NCBI GenBank assembly: GCA_001513045.1 | Contig: LFSB01000024.1 | Span: 69,549-127,526, forward strand | DNA: 57,978 bases | Source of the DNA: Clostridiales bacterium DTU089 | GTDB lineage: Bacteria > Bacillota > Clostridia > Oscillospirales > Acutalibacteraceae | Reading direction: 5' to 3' | Shown: positions 6,853 to 15,478 of the stretch, piece by piece | Layout of the letters: each line of letters opens with the position of its first letter | Position numbering within the stretch: the stretch's first letter is position 1 | Made by a program: the position numbers and the translations under genes | The notes under the pieces: model-generated | Databases searched by the model: none | Told to the model about the DNA's origin: nothing | What the model saw: only the letters and a program-made list of their open reading frames with translations

Positions 6853-9067
6853 TAAAACCACCTCCGGCACTTATTTTTAAAGCTTCCTCGCTGAAGCCTG
6901 TAAGACTTATATCGCCGTGCTCCGCGGTAAGATACACCTCATCAAATCCCGTCTCAAGGCAGCCCTTATATGATAAAAGACCCTTTTCCCCGTCACCGGA
7001 TATTATCACTGCGGAAAAGCCGTACGCCCCGGCGTTTACCGGAAGCGCCTGACGGCAGATAAGCACTGCCGCATTCCGCCATTTCTCCGGCATGAGAGAA
7101 ACATCATTAGCCGGACGGAAGGACACCGTCACACCGCAGCCGTTTATCATGACATATGCGGCACTCAGGGAATCCGAGTTAATATATTCAATATCCGCAG
7201 CATCCCACAGACGCACCGATGCATAATCCGCGGCAATCTCGTCCCCGCTGTGAAGCAGCGTAATGTAAAAATCACTCGACACAAAGGTCTTCTCCGCCTT
7301 GAGTGTCGCGGACAATTCAACATACGCCGAGGCTTCCGTGGGCTCGTTTCTCGGCACTATAATCAAATCGGTTTTTGCGTAAGACTCCTCAAGCTGAGCG
7401 CGGATATTGCCGGCGGCAAAATAATCGCCTCCGCAGCCTATAAGCGCCGTATGCATACCTTTTTTCAGCATAACAGCGGTTCCGTTGCCGACATCGGTAA
7501 CGCACAGCTTTACTTTTGAACCGCTTACAGTATAAAACAAACACGAGGACAAAAGCAAGACAAAAACCGACGAAAGAGCGCAAATACGCATCGTTACCTT
7601 TGAACGTTTTTTTAATATCACCGCCGCAACCGCAAGCATTGTGAGCGCAAGCCAGATTTTTATATATGTGTAATTGACCGGAATACTCGCAAGCGGAAGC
7701 GATGCGAAAAATATCGTCGTTTGATTGACAAGCTTTATAAGAAGTCCGCAAACGAGAAACAAGGGTCTGGATATAAAGCTCAACGGTGCAAGCACCGCTG
7801 CAACTCCTCCGAAAAGCATCGCCTTTGAAGCGAGATACAACACCGCTGTATTGACCACGGGCGAAGCAACCGAAATCCTTCCGATAAACAAAATGAGCAC
7901 AGGAAGCGTAAATACCGTGGCGGCACCTGTCATAACAAGGGTTTCTTTAATGTAATTCACGGCTGCTCTCACAGGCGCGTATTTCGTGATTCCGCCCTCC
8001 GGCGAAGCCCGATGATAAAAGCGGGATGAAGCAACAAGTATCCCTGCCGTTGAAAGCGCGGAAAGCATCAGCGAAAGCCCCATCACAGAATACGGGTTAA
8101 ATAATGCAATAGCTGTAAGACTCAGCCCTAACGAATTCAACGCGTCCGCCTCTCGCCTGAACAGCTCGCCGACATACACCGTCCCGAGCATTATCGAGGC
8201 GCGGCAAACGGACGGCGAAAAGCCCGTAAGAGCCGCGAAAAATACAAGAAATACCGCAGACACCGCTGCGGAAAGTCTGCGCCTTTTGAACAGTGTCAAA
8301 AGGAATCTGTAAATGAGCATGGACCACAGCGAGGTATGCAAGCCCGAAACCGCAAGCAGATGCACGACTCCGCAGCTTTTATACGCCGAGTAAAGCTCGT
8401 CCGACACATAGTCGCGCACTCCGAGCAGCATCGCAACGGATATTGCGCCCTCATCCCCAGGAAGCACAGAAAGTATTTTTTCGCACAGCGCTCTGCGAAG
8501 CGCCGGGACATAATACGCAAGAGGTCTTTTCTCGGCATGTGAAACACTCGCGGAATAAAATGAATACGCCCTTAAAAACACGCCCTCGGACTTGTAGAAC
8601 AGCAGCTGCCCGGCGGAGGCCTCCTCCGCGGCGTAAACTGTTGCCCGCTCAAGCGTGATTGTGTCGTAAAAATCGACATCCAGCTTGATTCTCGATGAGA
8701 AAACGAGTTTTGTTTTAACCGGCTTTCCTACGATTTCCGAGGTTTTTATCGTATAAAAAATTTTACCGTCGCGCTCCTGCGGAATATCAATAAGCACACC
8801 CTTGACGCTCTGCTCCTGTGCGCATGCGTCAAGTGCGGGAGCATACTTAAACCGCTCCGCACACAAAAACACCGTGCATGCGAGAGCAACCGCAAGAAAC
8901 GCCGTGGGAAACACGCGCGTCGAACGTGTGCTTTTTATTGCCGTTGTCACGCATAAGCCCGCAACAGCCACGGGCAAAGCGACTGCAGCAGCAGCCTTGC
9001 CGTAGAAGCCTGTCAAAAACAGGAAAAATGCGAAAACGAATCCGAAAATCAACATCGGTCGCCGCAT
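6839..9067 (-). CDS. comEC: ComEC/Rec2-family DNA internalisation protein with degenerate hydrolase domain
   Basis: The 742-residue protein carries two N-terminal membrane segments, a DUF4131-like extracellular domain (about 70-170), and the Competence domain with the hallmark HLLAVSGLHTSL near residue 235 followed by many membrane segments. A C-terminal metallo-beta-lactamase-like region starts near residue 520 (VTDVGNGTAVML). ComEC forms the inner membrane channel for single-stranded DNA uptake. In active family members the C-terminal domain has an HxHxDH zinc motif. Here the equivalent place reads IIVPRNEPTEAS with no His cluster, so hydrolase activity is probably lost. Start ATG 9067 has GGGAGGG upstream. 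It leads a comEC-holA-M5 unit. Confidence 0.9.
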   Translation of the reverse strand: MRRPMLIFGFVFAFFLFLTGFYGKAAAAVALPVAVAGLCVTTAIKSTRSTRVFPTAFLAVALACTVFLCAERFKYAPALDACAQEQSVKGVLIDIPQERDGKIFYTIKTSEIVGKPVKTKLVFSSRIKLDVDFYDTITLERATVYAAEEASAGQLLFYKSEGVFLRAYSFYSASVSHAEKRPLAYYVPALRRALCEKILSVLPGDEGAISVAMLLGVRDYVSDELYSAYKSCGVVHLLAVSGLHTSLWSMLIYRFLLTLFKRRRLSAAVSAVFLVFFAALTGFSPSVCRASIMLGTVYVGELFRREADALNSLGLSLTAIALFNPYSVMGLSLMLSALSTAGILVASSRFYHRASPEGGITKYAPVRAAVNYIKETLVMTGAATVFTLPVLILFIGRISVASPVVNTAVLYLASKAMLFGGVAAVLAPLSFISRPLFLVCGLLIKLVNQTTIFFASLPLASIPVNYTYIKIWLALTMLAVAAVILKKRSKVTMRICALSSVFVLLLSSCLFYTVSGSKVKLCVTDVGNGTAVMLKKGMHTALIGCGGDYFAAGNIRAQLEESYAKTDLIIVPRNEPTEASAYVELSATLKAEKTFVSSDFYITLLHSGDEIAADYASVRLWDAADIEYINSDSLSAAYVMINGCGVTVSFRPANDVSLMPEKWRNAAVLICRQALPVNAGAYGFSAVIISGDGEKGLLSYKGCLETGFDEVYLTAEHGDISLTGFSEEALKISAGGGFNAVF

Positions 9068-9091
9068 GTAAACCCTCCCGTCGGAGAATTA

Positions 9092-9433
9092 TCAGCCCGG
9101 AGGCCAGGTGAAATCGCGTCCGCCGAGCAAGTGATAATGCAGATGCTTAACGCTCTGCCCCGCGCTGTCCCCGATGTTTGTCACTACGCGGAAGCCGTCA
9201 TTCAGCCCGAGCTGCTTTGTAAGAGAGGCTATAACCTCAAAGATATGTGCAACAACCGCGCTGTTATCCCCGGTTATATCCGCAGCCGAGGTTATATGAG
9301 CCTTAGGAATCACGAGAATATGCACGGGAGCCTGAGGACTCAAATCGTAAAACGCAAGAACGGTATCGTCCTCATAGGCTTTTTTCGACGGTATTTCACC
9401 GGCGATTATTTTACAAAAAATGCAATCATTCAT
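9092..9433 (-). CDS. HIT-family nucleotide hydrolase (HinT-like)
   Basis: The 113-residue product starts MNDCIFCKIIAGEIPSKK, the standard HinT opening with a CxxC zinc pair, and ends with the histidine triad HLHYHLLGGRDF; the middle His of the triad forms the nucleotidyl intermediate. HinT proteins hydrolyse AMP-lysine and other nucleoside phosphoramidates. ATG 9433 is used because AGGAGGT lies 7 bases before it; the longer frame to 9454 contains that site. It sits 47 bases after alaS and before comEC on the same strand. Confidence 0.93.
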   Translation of the reverse strand: MNDCIFCKIIAGEIPSKKAYEDDTVLAFYDLSPQAPVHILVIPKAHITSAADITGDNSAVVAHIFEVIASLTKQLGLNDGFRVVTNIGDSAGQSVKHLHYHLLGGRDFTWPPG

Positions 9434-9480
9434 GCCCTTGACCTCCTGTTTCAAAAATATAAATAATGAAAAATCATGAA

Positions 9481-12117
9481 TTACTTTATCATTTCTTCGA
9501 TTATGCCGTAGGCGGACTCAAGCGCTTCGCCGAGCTTGGAGATGTCCTTTGCTCCCGCCATTGCACTGTCTGGACGTCCTCCGCCCGAGCCTCCGGCTAT
9601 CTGCGCAACGGCGCGGACGATATTTCCGGCGTGTGCACCCTTTTTAAGCGCCTCGGCACCCACAGAGCACGCAAATGAGGCGGTTCCCTTTTCCTTCTGC
9701 ACGGCACAAACAAGGGTTATCAAATCCTCGCTGCTCTTTGCGGAATCGCACATGGAGCGTGCACTGTCCGCCGTACCCTCGCCGATGTTTGCAATCACCG
9801 CTCTTACGCCCTTGATTTCTCTGGCATTTGCAAACAAATCCTTGAGTGCTGCGGATGCTATTTCAGATTTCAGACCTTCGATTTCGCGCTCATTTTGCTT
9901 GAGTTCACCGACAAGCGCCGCCGCACGATGCTCGATATCTGCTGGATTGTTGACCTTCATTGCCGCGGCAGTGTTGTATATGAGCTGTTCGTTGCGCTTG
10001 ATGTAATCAAGCACACCGGAGCCTGTAACGCCCTCAATTCTGCGGACACCCGCAGCAACGGAGGATTCGGAAAGAATCTTGAAAAGTCCGAGCTTCGCGG
10101 TGTTGTCGGTATGCGTGCCTCCGCAAAATTCAACCGAAAAATCACCCGCCCTGACGACACGTACGCGGTTGCCGTATTTCTCTCCGAAAAGAGCCATTGC
10201 GCCGAGCTTCTTTGCCTCCTCGATGGGCATTTCCACGCTTGTAACCGGAATTCCGGAAAGAATCACGTTGTTTATTTCGTTTTCAACTGCCTGTATTTCC
10301 TCGCCTGTCATTGCCGAAAAATGTGTGAAGTCAAAGCGTACCGAATCGGCACATACGAGCTGACCTGCCTGCTCGACATGGGTGCCGAGCACCTTGCGCA
10401 GCGCCGCCTGAAGCAGATGTGCCGAGGTATGGTTACGCATGGTTGCAAGACGCACCGCGGTATCGACATGAGCAGCAACCGCATCGCCCTTTGCAAGGCT
10501 TTCACCCTGTATAAGCTCGCCGTGATGAAGAAATACACCATCGTGAGTCTTTGTGGTGTTTTCGACCCTGAAGGTGTAATCCTTGCCGCTTATAACGCCG
10601 ACATCGCCGACCTGTCCGCCGCTCTCGGCGTAAAACGAGGTCGAGTCAAGTATGAGCGTCGCCTTTTTGCCGCTCTCAAGATACTCGCAAAGGCCGTCAT
10701 CGGTCACTATTGCGATTATCTGTGCATCACAGTCAAAGCCCTCATAGCCGGCAAAGGCTGTCGCAGCTATACCCTTGGTGGCAACTCCGGAGTTTTTCCA
10801 TGCGTCTGCGCCCGCATCGGCACGGGCATTCCTTGAGCGCTCACGCTGCTCAAGCACAAGCGCGCTCCACGCCTGCTCGTCAACCTCCATACCTCTCTCC
10901 TCAGCTATCTCGCGGGTGAGGTCTATGGGGAAGCCGTAGGTGTCCGAAAGCAGGAAGGCATCAGCTCCGCTGAGCACCTCGCCCTCGGTGCCGTCGAGCT
11001 TCTCGGTAAGGATGGACAGTCCGGTGTCGATGGTCTTGGCAAACTTGTCCTCCTCTATGGAGATTATCTTTGTTATATAATCGCGCTTCTCAACAAGGTT
11101 CGGGTAAGCCGAGGCGTTCTCCTTTATAACGGTCTGCGCAACCTCCGCGAGGAAGGGACGCTCGATTCCCATGAGCCTGCCGTGACGCGCAGCGCGGCGC
11201 AGAAGACGTCTGAGCACATAGCCTCTGCCCTCGTTTGAGGGAAGCACGCCGTCGCCTATCATGAATGTTGTGCTCCGGATATGGTCGGTTATAACGCGCA
11301 GCGAAACATCGGTCTTTTCGCTCTCGTGGTAGCCCACTCCGGCGATTGAAACGATATGCTTCATGATGTTCTGAACGGTGTCAACCTCAAAAAGGTTGTC
11401 AACGCCCTGCGATATACACGCCAGACGCTCAAGACCCATTCCGGTATCGATATTTTTCTGTTTGAGAGGAGTGTAATTGTTGTTGCCGTCGTTGGAGAAC
11501 TGCGAGAAAACGATGTTCCAGAACTCGACATAGCGGTCGCAGTCGCAGCCGACCTTGCAGTCCGGCTTGCCGCAGCCGTACTTTTCACCGCGGTCATAGT
11601 AAAGCTCCGAGCAAGGTCCGCACGGACCCGCTCCGTGCTCCCAGAAGTTGTCCTCCTTGCCGAGATGCACTATATGTGAGGGGTCAACGCCGATAACATT
11701 TGCCCACACGTCATAGGATTCATCATCCTCTTCATAGACACTGACATAGATGTTCTCCACAGGCATCTTCATAACCTGAGTGCAGAACTCCCAGCCCCAT
11801 GCAATAGCCTCATTTTTGAAATAATCGCCGAATGAGAAATTGCCGAGCATTTCAAAATAAGTGCCGTGGCGCGCGGTTTTTCCCACACGCTCGATATCGG
11901 GTGTGCGTATGCACTTCTGGCAGCTCGTCACGCGGGTTCTGGGCGGAGTAATTTCACCCGTGAAATACTTTTTCATGGGTGCCATGCCCGAGTTTATCAG
12001 CAGAAGGCTCTTGTCGTTTTGCGGGATAAGCGGAAAGCTTTCCAGCCGCAGATGCCCCTTGCTTTCAAAAAAGCTCAGATATTTTTCACGAAGCTCGTTT
12101 AATGATGTCCATTCCAT
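9481..12117 (-). CDS. alaS: Alanyl-tRNA synthetase
   Basis: At 878 residues this is a full-length class II AlaRS. The aminoacylation domain opens with LREKYLSFFESKGHLRLESF and PLIPQNDKSLLLINSGM. The editing domain carries the zinc-binding HTSAHLLQAALRKVLG and later CGGTHTDNT. The C-terminal DHHA1 domain ends GGSGGGRPDSAMAG. The enzyme charges tRNA-Ala and clears mischarged Ser and Gly. AAGGAG precedes ATG 12117. Expression is very likely controlled by the T-box leader directly upstream. Confidence 0.98.
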   Translation of the reverse strand: MEWTSLNELREKYLSFFESKGHLRLESFPLIPQNDKSLLLINSGMAPMKKYFTGEITPPRTRVTSCQKCIRTPDIERVGKTARHGTYFEMLGNFSFGDYFKNEAIAWGWEFCTQVMKMPVENIYVSVYEEDDESYDVWANVIGVDPSHIVHLGKEDNFWEHGAGPCGPCSELYYDRGEKYGCGKPDCKVGCDCDRYVEFWNIVFSQFSNDGNNNYTPLKQKNIDTGMGLERLACISQGVDNLFEVDTVQNIMKHIVSIAGVGYHESEKTDVSLRVITDHIRSTTFMIGDGVLPSNEGRGYVLRRLLRRAARHGRLMGIERPFLAEVAQTVIKENASAYPNLVEKRDYITKIISIEEDKFAKTIDTGLSILTEKLDGTEGEVLSGADAFLLSDTYGFPIDLTREIAEERGMEVDEQAWSALVLEQRERSRNARADAGADAWKNSGVATKGIAATAFAGYEGFDCDAQIIAIVTDDGLCEYLESGKKATLILDSTSFYAESGGQVGDVGVISGKDYTFRVENTTKTHDGVFLHHGELIQGESLAKGDAVAAHVDTAVRLATMRNHTSAHLLQAALRKVLGTHVEQAGQLVCADSVRFDFTHFSAMTGEEIQAVENEINNVILSGIPVTSVEMPIEEAKKLGAMALFGEKYGNRVRVVRAGDFSVEFCGGTHTDNTAKLGLFKILSESSVAAGVRRIEGVTGSGVLDYIKRNEQLIYNTAAAMKVNNPADIEHRAAALVGELKQNEREIEGLKSEIASAALKDLFANAREIKGVRAVIANIGEGTADSARSMCDSAKSSEDLITLVCAVQKEKGTASFACSVGAEALKKGAHAGNIVRAVAQIAGGSGGGRPDSAMAGAKDISKLGEALESAYGIIEEMIK

Positions 12118-12127
12118 TCTTATCAGT

Positions 12128-12377
12128 CTCCTTTATAAAATAAAAAACGCCTCTGCAACCAACACGGGACGGCTTTAAGCCGCGGTACCACCCGAATTGT
12201 GCAAAAGCACCACTCTTTTTCTCTTAACGCGAGAATCACGCTCTGCTCTGCGCAAAGGCGCTCCGAAGACGGCGTTTTCCGTTTGCGGTAAAGGCGGCTT
12301 TCAGCCGGAAAATCCGACCGCCCATCTCTGATGCCGTGTGTTAGGGAAATAATCTTCATCTGCACGCTTGAAATATT
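12128..12377 (-). ncRNA. T-box leader riboswitch of alaS
   Basis: The minus-strand transcript between promoter and alaS contains the invariant T-box sequence GGGTGGTACCGCGG (near 12180-12193) followed by GCCGTCCC, which can form the antiterminator. A stem I-like region with GGCGG...CCGCC arms lies at about 12285-12325. An imperfect hairpin ending in GAGGCG and TTTTTT (about 12143-12172) can serve as the competing terminator. T-boxes read the charging state of a cognate tRNA; the downstream gene implies tRNA-Ala. The specifier codon was not assigned with confidence. Confidence 0.93.
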
Positions 12378-12383
12378 GTGTTG

Positions 12384-12412
12384 AGTATACACCGGACGTT
12401 CAAAAAAGTCAA
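12384..12412 (-). promoter_or_regulatory. Sigma-A promoter of the alaS T-box transcript
   Basis: On the minus strand, TTGACT (12407-12412) and TATACT (12384-12389) are 17 bases apart, with TG directly before the -10. Transcription should begin near 12377. Confidence 0.85.
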
Positions 12413-12477
12413 GCAAATGTATATTATATCCCGTAATATCATATAAATTACTCAGAAAATATATGGGGGATGAGCTT

Positions 12478-12990
12478 ATGAACAACAGCTGCGAGCTGAA
12501 CTTACCGTATCCCGAAATAGCTGTCGGCGAACGGAACAATCAATACGCGAGACTTCTTACCGGAGATTATGCCGGAACCGGGAGCGAGCTTACGGCAATA
12601 ACACAGTATTTTTATCAGCACATAATCCTCAAAGAGAGGATGCCGGAGCTTTCCGATTCGCTTGAATGTATCTCAATAACCGAAATGAGACACATGGAGT
12701 TTCTTGCAGAAATGATAGCACAGTTCGGTGCAGACCCTCAGATACGCGCCGTAACCAATAACGGGATATATTACTGGAGCGGAAAATATCCGTCATACAA
12801 CAAAAATCCCCGTCAGATTTTGCTGAATAATATCTCCGGCGAACGCAGTGCCATAAAGGCTTACCGCTACGCCATTGAAATAATCAACAATGAGAATGCC
12901 CGTGAGGTAATCAGGCGGATAATACTTGATGAGGAGCACCATATAGAGATATTTGAAAAATATCTCAGACAATTGAGCGAGCTGGAGTGA
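12478..12990 (+). CDS. Ferritin-like di-iron domain protein
   Basis: This 170-residue all-helical protein resembles ferritin-like/rubrerythrin-type carboxylate di-iron proteins. Candidate metal ligands are Glu in GTGSELTAITQYFYQH, the EMRHMEF motif about 40 residues later, Glu in SGERSAIKAY, and DEEHHIEIFEKYL near the end, which fits the spacing of a four-helix bundle with two ExxH pairs. No rubredoxin domain is present. Likely roles are iron handling or peroxide defence; I cannot choose between them. ATG 12478 has GGGGGA upstream; the ATG at 12463 lies within that site. Confidence 0.8.
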   Translation: MNNSCELNLPYPEIAVGERNNQYARLLTGDYAGTGSELTAITQYFYQHIILKERMPELSDSLECISITEMRHMEFLAEMIAQFGADPQIRAVTNNGIYYWSGKYPSYNKNPRQILLNNISGERSAIKAYRYAIEIINNENAREVIRRIILDEEHHIEIFEKYLRQLSELE

Positions 12991-13016
12991 TATAAATAAA
13001 TCGGGAGCCTTTCCCG

Positions 13017-13054
13017 AATAAATCCCGACGATGAGTTGACCGTCGGGATTTATT
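13017..13054 (+). terminator. Perfect 14-bp hairpin after the ferritin-like gene
   Basis: AATAAATCCCGACG (13017-13030) and CGTCGGGATTTATT (13041-13054) pair perfectly around a 10-base loop. There is no long T-run beyond the arm's own TTTATT, so termination is probable but not certain. The downstream promoter's -35 box lies in its loop and 3' arm. Confidence 0.6.
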
Positions 13055-13064
13055 ATGTTATAAT
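13036..13064 (+). promoter_or_regulatory. Sigma-A promoter of the corrinoid protein gene
   Basis: TTGACC (13036-13041) and TATAAT (13059-13064) are 17 bases apart. No cobalamin riboswitch is seen in the 45-base leader that follows. Confidence 0.8.
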
Positions 13065-13109
13065 TCGACGGATATCGGATAAATTTTTTATATGAACGGG
13101 GGAAATACC

Positions 13110-13742
13110 ATGTCAATTACATCTGAAATTTCCGAATTCCTGCAAAAGGGAAGAATGAACAACGTAAAAGAGCTGGTTAAAAAAGCTCTTGAGGACGGAG
13201 TATCGGCTAAGGAAATACTCAATGAAGGGCTTATCTCCGGAATGATGGTTGTAGGTGAAAAGTTTAAGAATAATCAGGTGTATGTACCCGAGGTGCTCAT
13301 TGCTGCAAGAGCCATGAACGCCGGAGTGGAACTGCTCAAGCCCGCCCTCGTCAGCGAAGGCGTAGAGCCGGTAGGCAAGGCTGTGGTTTGCACGGTAAAG
13401 GGTGACTTACACGACATAGGCAAAAACCTTGTAAAAATGATGCTTGAGGGTGTCGGCATAGAATGCATCGACCTCGGTGTCGATGTCTCCGGCGAGCAGG
13501 TTGTTGAGGCGGTAAAGCAAAGCGGAGCAAAGGTTATATGCCTGTCCGCGCTGCTTACAACCACAATGACCTCTCAGAAGGAAATCATAGACGCGCTTAC
13601 CGCTGCCGGAATACGCGACAGCGTCAGAGTAATGGTCGGCGGAGCGCCGGTAACGCAGGCATATGCCGATGAAATCGGAGCCGACGCATACACTCCCGAT
13701 GCTGCAAGCGCGGCACAGAAGGCTTTGGAATTTTTCGCATAA
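13110..13742 (+). CDS. Corrinoid (cobalamin-binding) methyltransferase protein, MtbC/MttC type
   Basis: The 210-residue product has the two domains of methylamine/methanol-type corrinoid proteins. An N-terminal helical cap (about 1-85) contains GEKF and YVPEVLIAARAM. A Rossmann-like B12 domain carries the DxHxxG cobalt-ligand motif as GDLHDIGKN (Asp99, His101, Gly104), then LGVDV, LSALLTTTM and VGGAPVT. Such proteins carry methyl groups between a substrate-specific methyltransferase and a second methyltransferase. Neither partner nor a reductive activator is encoded nearby, so the methyl donor is unknown. ATG 13110 follows GGGGGAAA. The sigma factor gene begins 25 bases downstream. Confidence 0.9.
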   Translation: MSITSEISEFLQKGRMNNVKELVKKALEDGVSAKEILNEGLISGMMVVGEKFKNNQVYVPEVLIAARAMNAGVELLKPALVSEGVEPVGKAVVCTVKGDLHDIGKNLVKMMLEGVGIECIDLGVDVSGEQVVEAVKQSGAKVICLSALLTTTMTSQKEIIDALTAAGIRDSVRVMVGGAPVTQAYADEIGADAYTPDAASAAQKALEFFA

Positions 13743-13767
13743 ATTCGCAGAACACAGGTGTACGGTT

Positions 13768-14319
13768 TTGATTAATAAGGCTGATGCGCAGCGCATTGCG
13801 CTTAAATACTACAGCGACATTTACAGCTTCTGTATCTCAAAACTCAATAACACGGACGTCGCTTCCGATGTCACGCAGGATGTCTTCCTTTTCTTCCAGG
13901 AGAAGGGGGACGTCCTTGAGGATTATAATATCCGCGCATGGCTTTATTCGGTTGCCGAAAAGAAACTGCATGAAAAGATTCGTGAAATGTACACAAAGGC
14001 TCCTTTAAGCTATGATGATGAATTGTGCCCGATGATACCTCCGGTTCCCTTTGAGGAGCTTTACGAGGAAATGGCGCTTTCCGACACCGATGTTGAAACC
14101 GTCAAGCATAAGCTGCTGAAAAAGCTCACCCCCGAGGAGCAGGAGCTGTTCAATATGCTTTACAAAAAGCACCTGTCCAACACCCATATTTCACAGAAGC
14201 TCGGCATAAGCGAGGGAGCACTGTCGGTACGCTCCGCAAGGCTCAGAATAAAAATAAAAAATTTAGCGAAAATCGCTTTTTTATTAATTTTTTTCGTCGC
14301 CGCAAGGCTTGATACATAA
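13768..14319 (+). CDS. ECF-type RNA polymerase sigma factor
   Basis: This 183-residue protein has a sigma-70 region 2 (about 5-70, with SDVTQDVFLFFQEKG and NIRAWLYSVAEKKLHE) and a region 4 helix-turn-helix (about 120-165, LTPEEQELFNMLY ... HISQKLGISEGALSVRSARLR). That is the ECF layout. The start is inferred as TTG 13768, with AGGTG seven bases upstream; the open frame extends further back without a good site. The last 17 residues form a hydrophobic stretch (IAFLLIFFVAA) unusual for a sigma factor. A membrane protein that may be its anti-sigma partner follows. Confidence 0.85.
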   Translation: MINKADAQRIALKYYSDIYSFCISKLNNTDVASDVTQDVFLFFQEKGDVLEDYNIRAWLYSVAEKKLHEKIREMYTKAPLSYDDELCPMIPPVPFEELYEEMALSDTDVETVKHKLLKKLTPEEQELFNMLYKKHLSNTHISQKLGISEGALSVRSARLRIKIKNLAKIAFLLIFFVAARLDT

Positions 14320-14481
14320 GGGTTTGCGGGTTTTGTGAATTTTTTTCACAAAAAAAGTTTTGTAGTAAATCGCGTTTTTTGTCATATATATGTGGGAGGT
14401 GAGAAGAAAGGCTGTTCCGAACACATAAAAAAACGGCAAAAAACGACACTTGTAATTTTGAAAAAAGGAGATGATTTAACC

Positions 14482-15339
14482 GTGAAAAGCAACGACATAT
14501 CCGAAAAGAAAAAAGCTCTGATTGAAAAGATAGAAATCATCCGCGATACAGAGGTAAAAAAACCGTATTCTCAAATCGATGCCCCGCTGGTGGCGGAATG
14601 CGTTGACTTTGTCGCGGAAATGAAATTCGGATTTTCAAAGCTATCCGACGATGAAATAAAAAATCACGTAAATGTGATACCATTTGCTCAGAACCGTAAT
14701 CGCCCGCACGGCAAAAATTTCACTCCTATGCTCATTGCCGCGGCGTGTGTGGCTGCTCTGCTTGTTTCAATGATGGTTTACGGCACAACCGTAAAATACG
14801 ACCCGCTGCTCTCCGACAAATCCTTTGCTGAGTTTGCAAAAAGCCTTGTCCCCGGACAAAGCGGATTTTTCAAGGGCGAAAAGTATTATTCGGTACCTAA
14901 AGACAGCAGCCGTCAATACAAATCAACAGAACAGCTTCTCCGGAAAGAAAAGAATCTCGACGGAGTTCTCTTCCCTTCATATATCCCCGAACAGGTCAAG
15001 CTTTCGCACATAGATGTGAGCCTCCCCTATGAGGGCGACTGCCCCATAACAAAAGAAAAGATTTGCTATGTTCTGGAAATTGACCCTTACAATTATCAGC
15101 CGGGAGATATTTCCTTCAGCTTTACAATCACACTCGGCGGAGATGCCTCGGATGTCATTCAGAGTGAATATTACACCCGGAGCGATGAATTTGAGGGTCT
15201 CGAATGCTATGTATGGGAGACCGAAAGCATGATTCAGGGCTATATTCTTAACAACGGAAATCTTTACAATTTCCAGTTTGACACTCAATATCTGAGCAGA
15301 GACGATTTTGTAAAAACAATTGAAAGCTTAAAGAAGTAA
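14482..15339 (+). CDS. Single-pass membrane protein, probable anti-sigma or sigma-linked sensor (DUF4367-like)
   Basis: A 285-residue protein with a soluble N-terminal part (about 1-80), one membrane segment (about 84-104, PMLIAAACVAALLVSMMVYG) and an outward C-terminal domain of about 175 residues. The C-terminal domain contains FPSYIPEQVKLSHIDV and GYILNNGNLYNFQF and is reminiscent of DUF4367-type domains in clostridial sigma-linked proteins. Start GTG 14482 is preferred because AAGGAGATGAT can pair in extended form with 16S rRNA; longer frames lack a site. Position after an ECF sigma factor is the main reason to call it anti-sigma. No zinc HxxxCxxC anti-sigma motif is seen, so the role is inference. 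Confidence 0.6.
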   Translation: MKSNDISEKKKALIEKIEIIRDTEVKKPYSQIDAPLVAECVDFVAEMKFGFSKLSDDEIKNHVNVIPFAQNRNRPHGKNFTPMLIAAACVAALLVSMMVYGTTVKYDPLLSDKSFAEFAKSLVPGQSGFFKGEKYYSVPKDSSRQYKSTEQLLRKEKNLDGVLFPSYIPEQVKLSHIDVSLPYEGDCPITKEKICYVLEIDPYNYQPGDISFSFTITLGGDASDVIQSEYYTRSDEFEGLECYVWETESMIQGYILNNGNLYNFQFDTQYLSRDDFVKTIESLKK

Positions 15340-15342
15340 AAA

Positions 15343-15460
15343 GTTTGAAAGATAAATCTTTCAAACGGCAACTTTGTGCCTTGACGGTCAACAACCGTCA
15401 TTTCATAACGAAGCAGGGCTTCGTTTGCCGAATACCGCCGCAAAATTTGCGGCTCGGCGG
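15343..15460 (+). repeat. Four consecutive perfect hairpins in the leader of the Cys-rich secreted protein gene
   Basis: Four unrelated inverted repeats follow one another: GTTTGAAAGAT/ATCTTTCAAAC (15343-15366), TGACGGT/ACCGTCA (15382-15400), AACGAAGC/GCTTCGTT (15407-15425) and GCCGCA/TGCGGC (15437-15453, with outer CCG/CGG pairing to 15460). None is followed by a T-run. The pattern suggests a folded RNA leader rather than a terminator. Confidence 0.6.
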
Positions 15461-15478
15461 AAAGGAATGGTCATAATA

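Noticed and set aside
13072-13109. Cobalamin riboswitch before the corrinoid gene
   Set aside because: The leader from the mapped promoter to the start codon is only about 45 bases, far too short.
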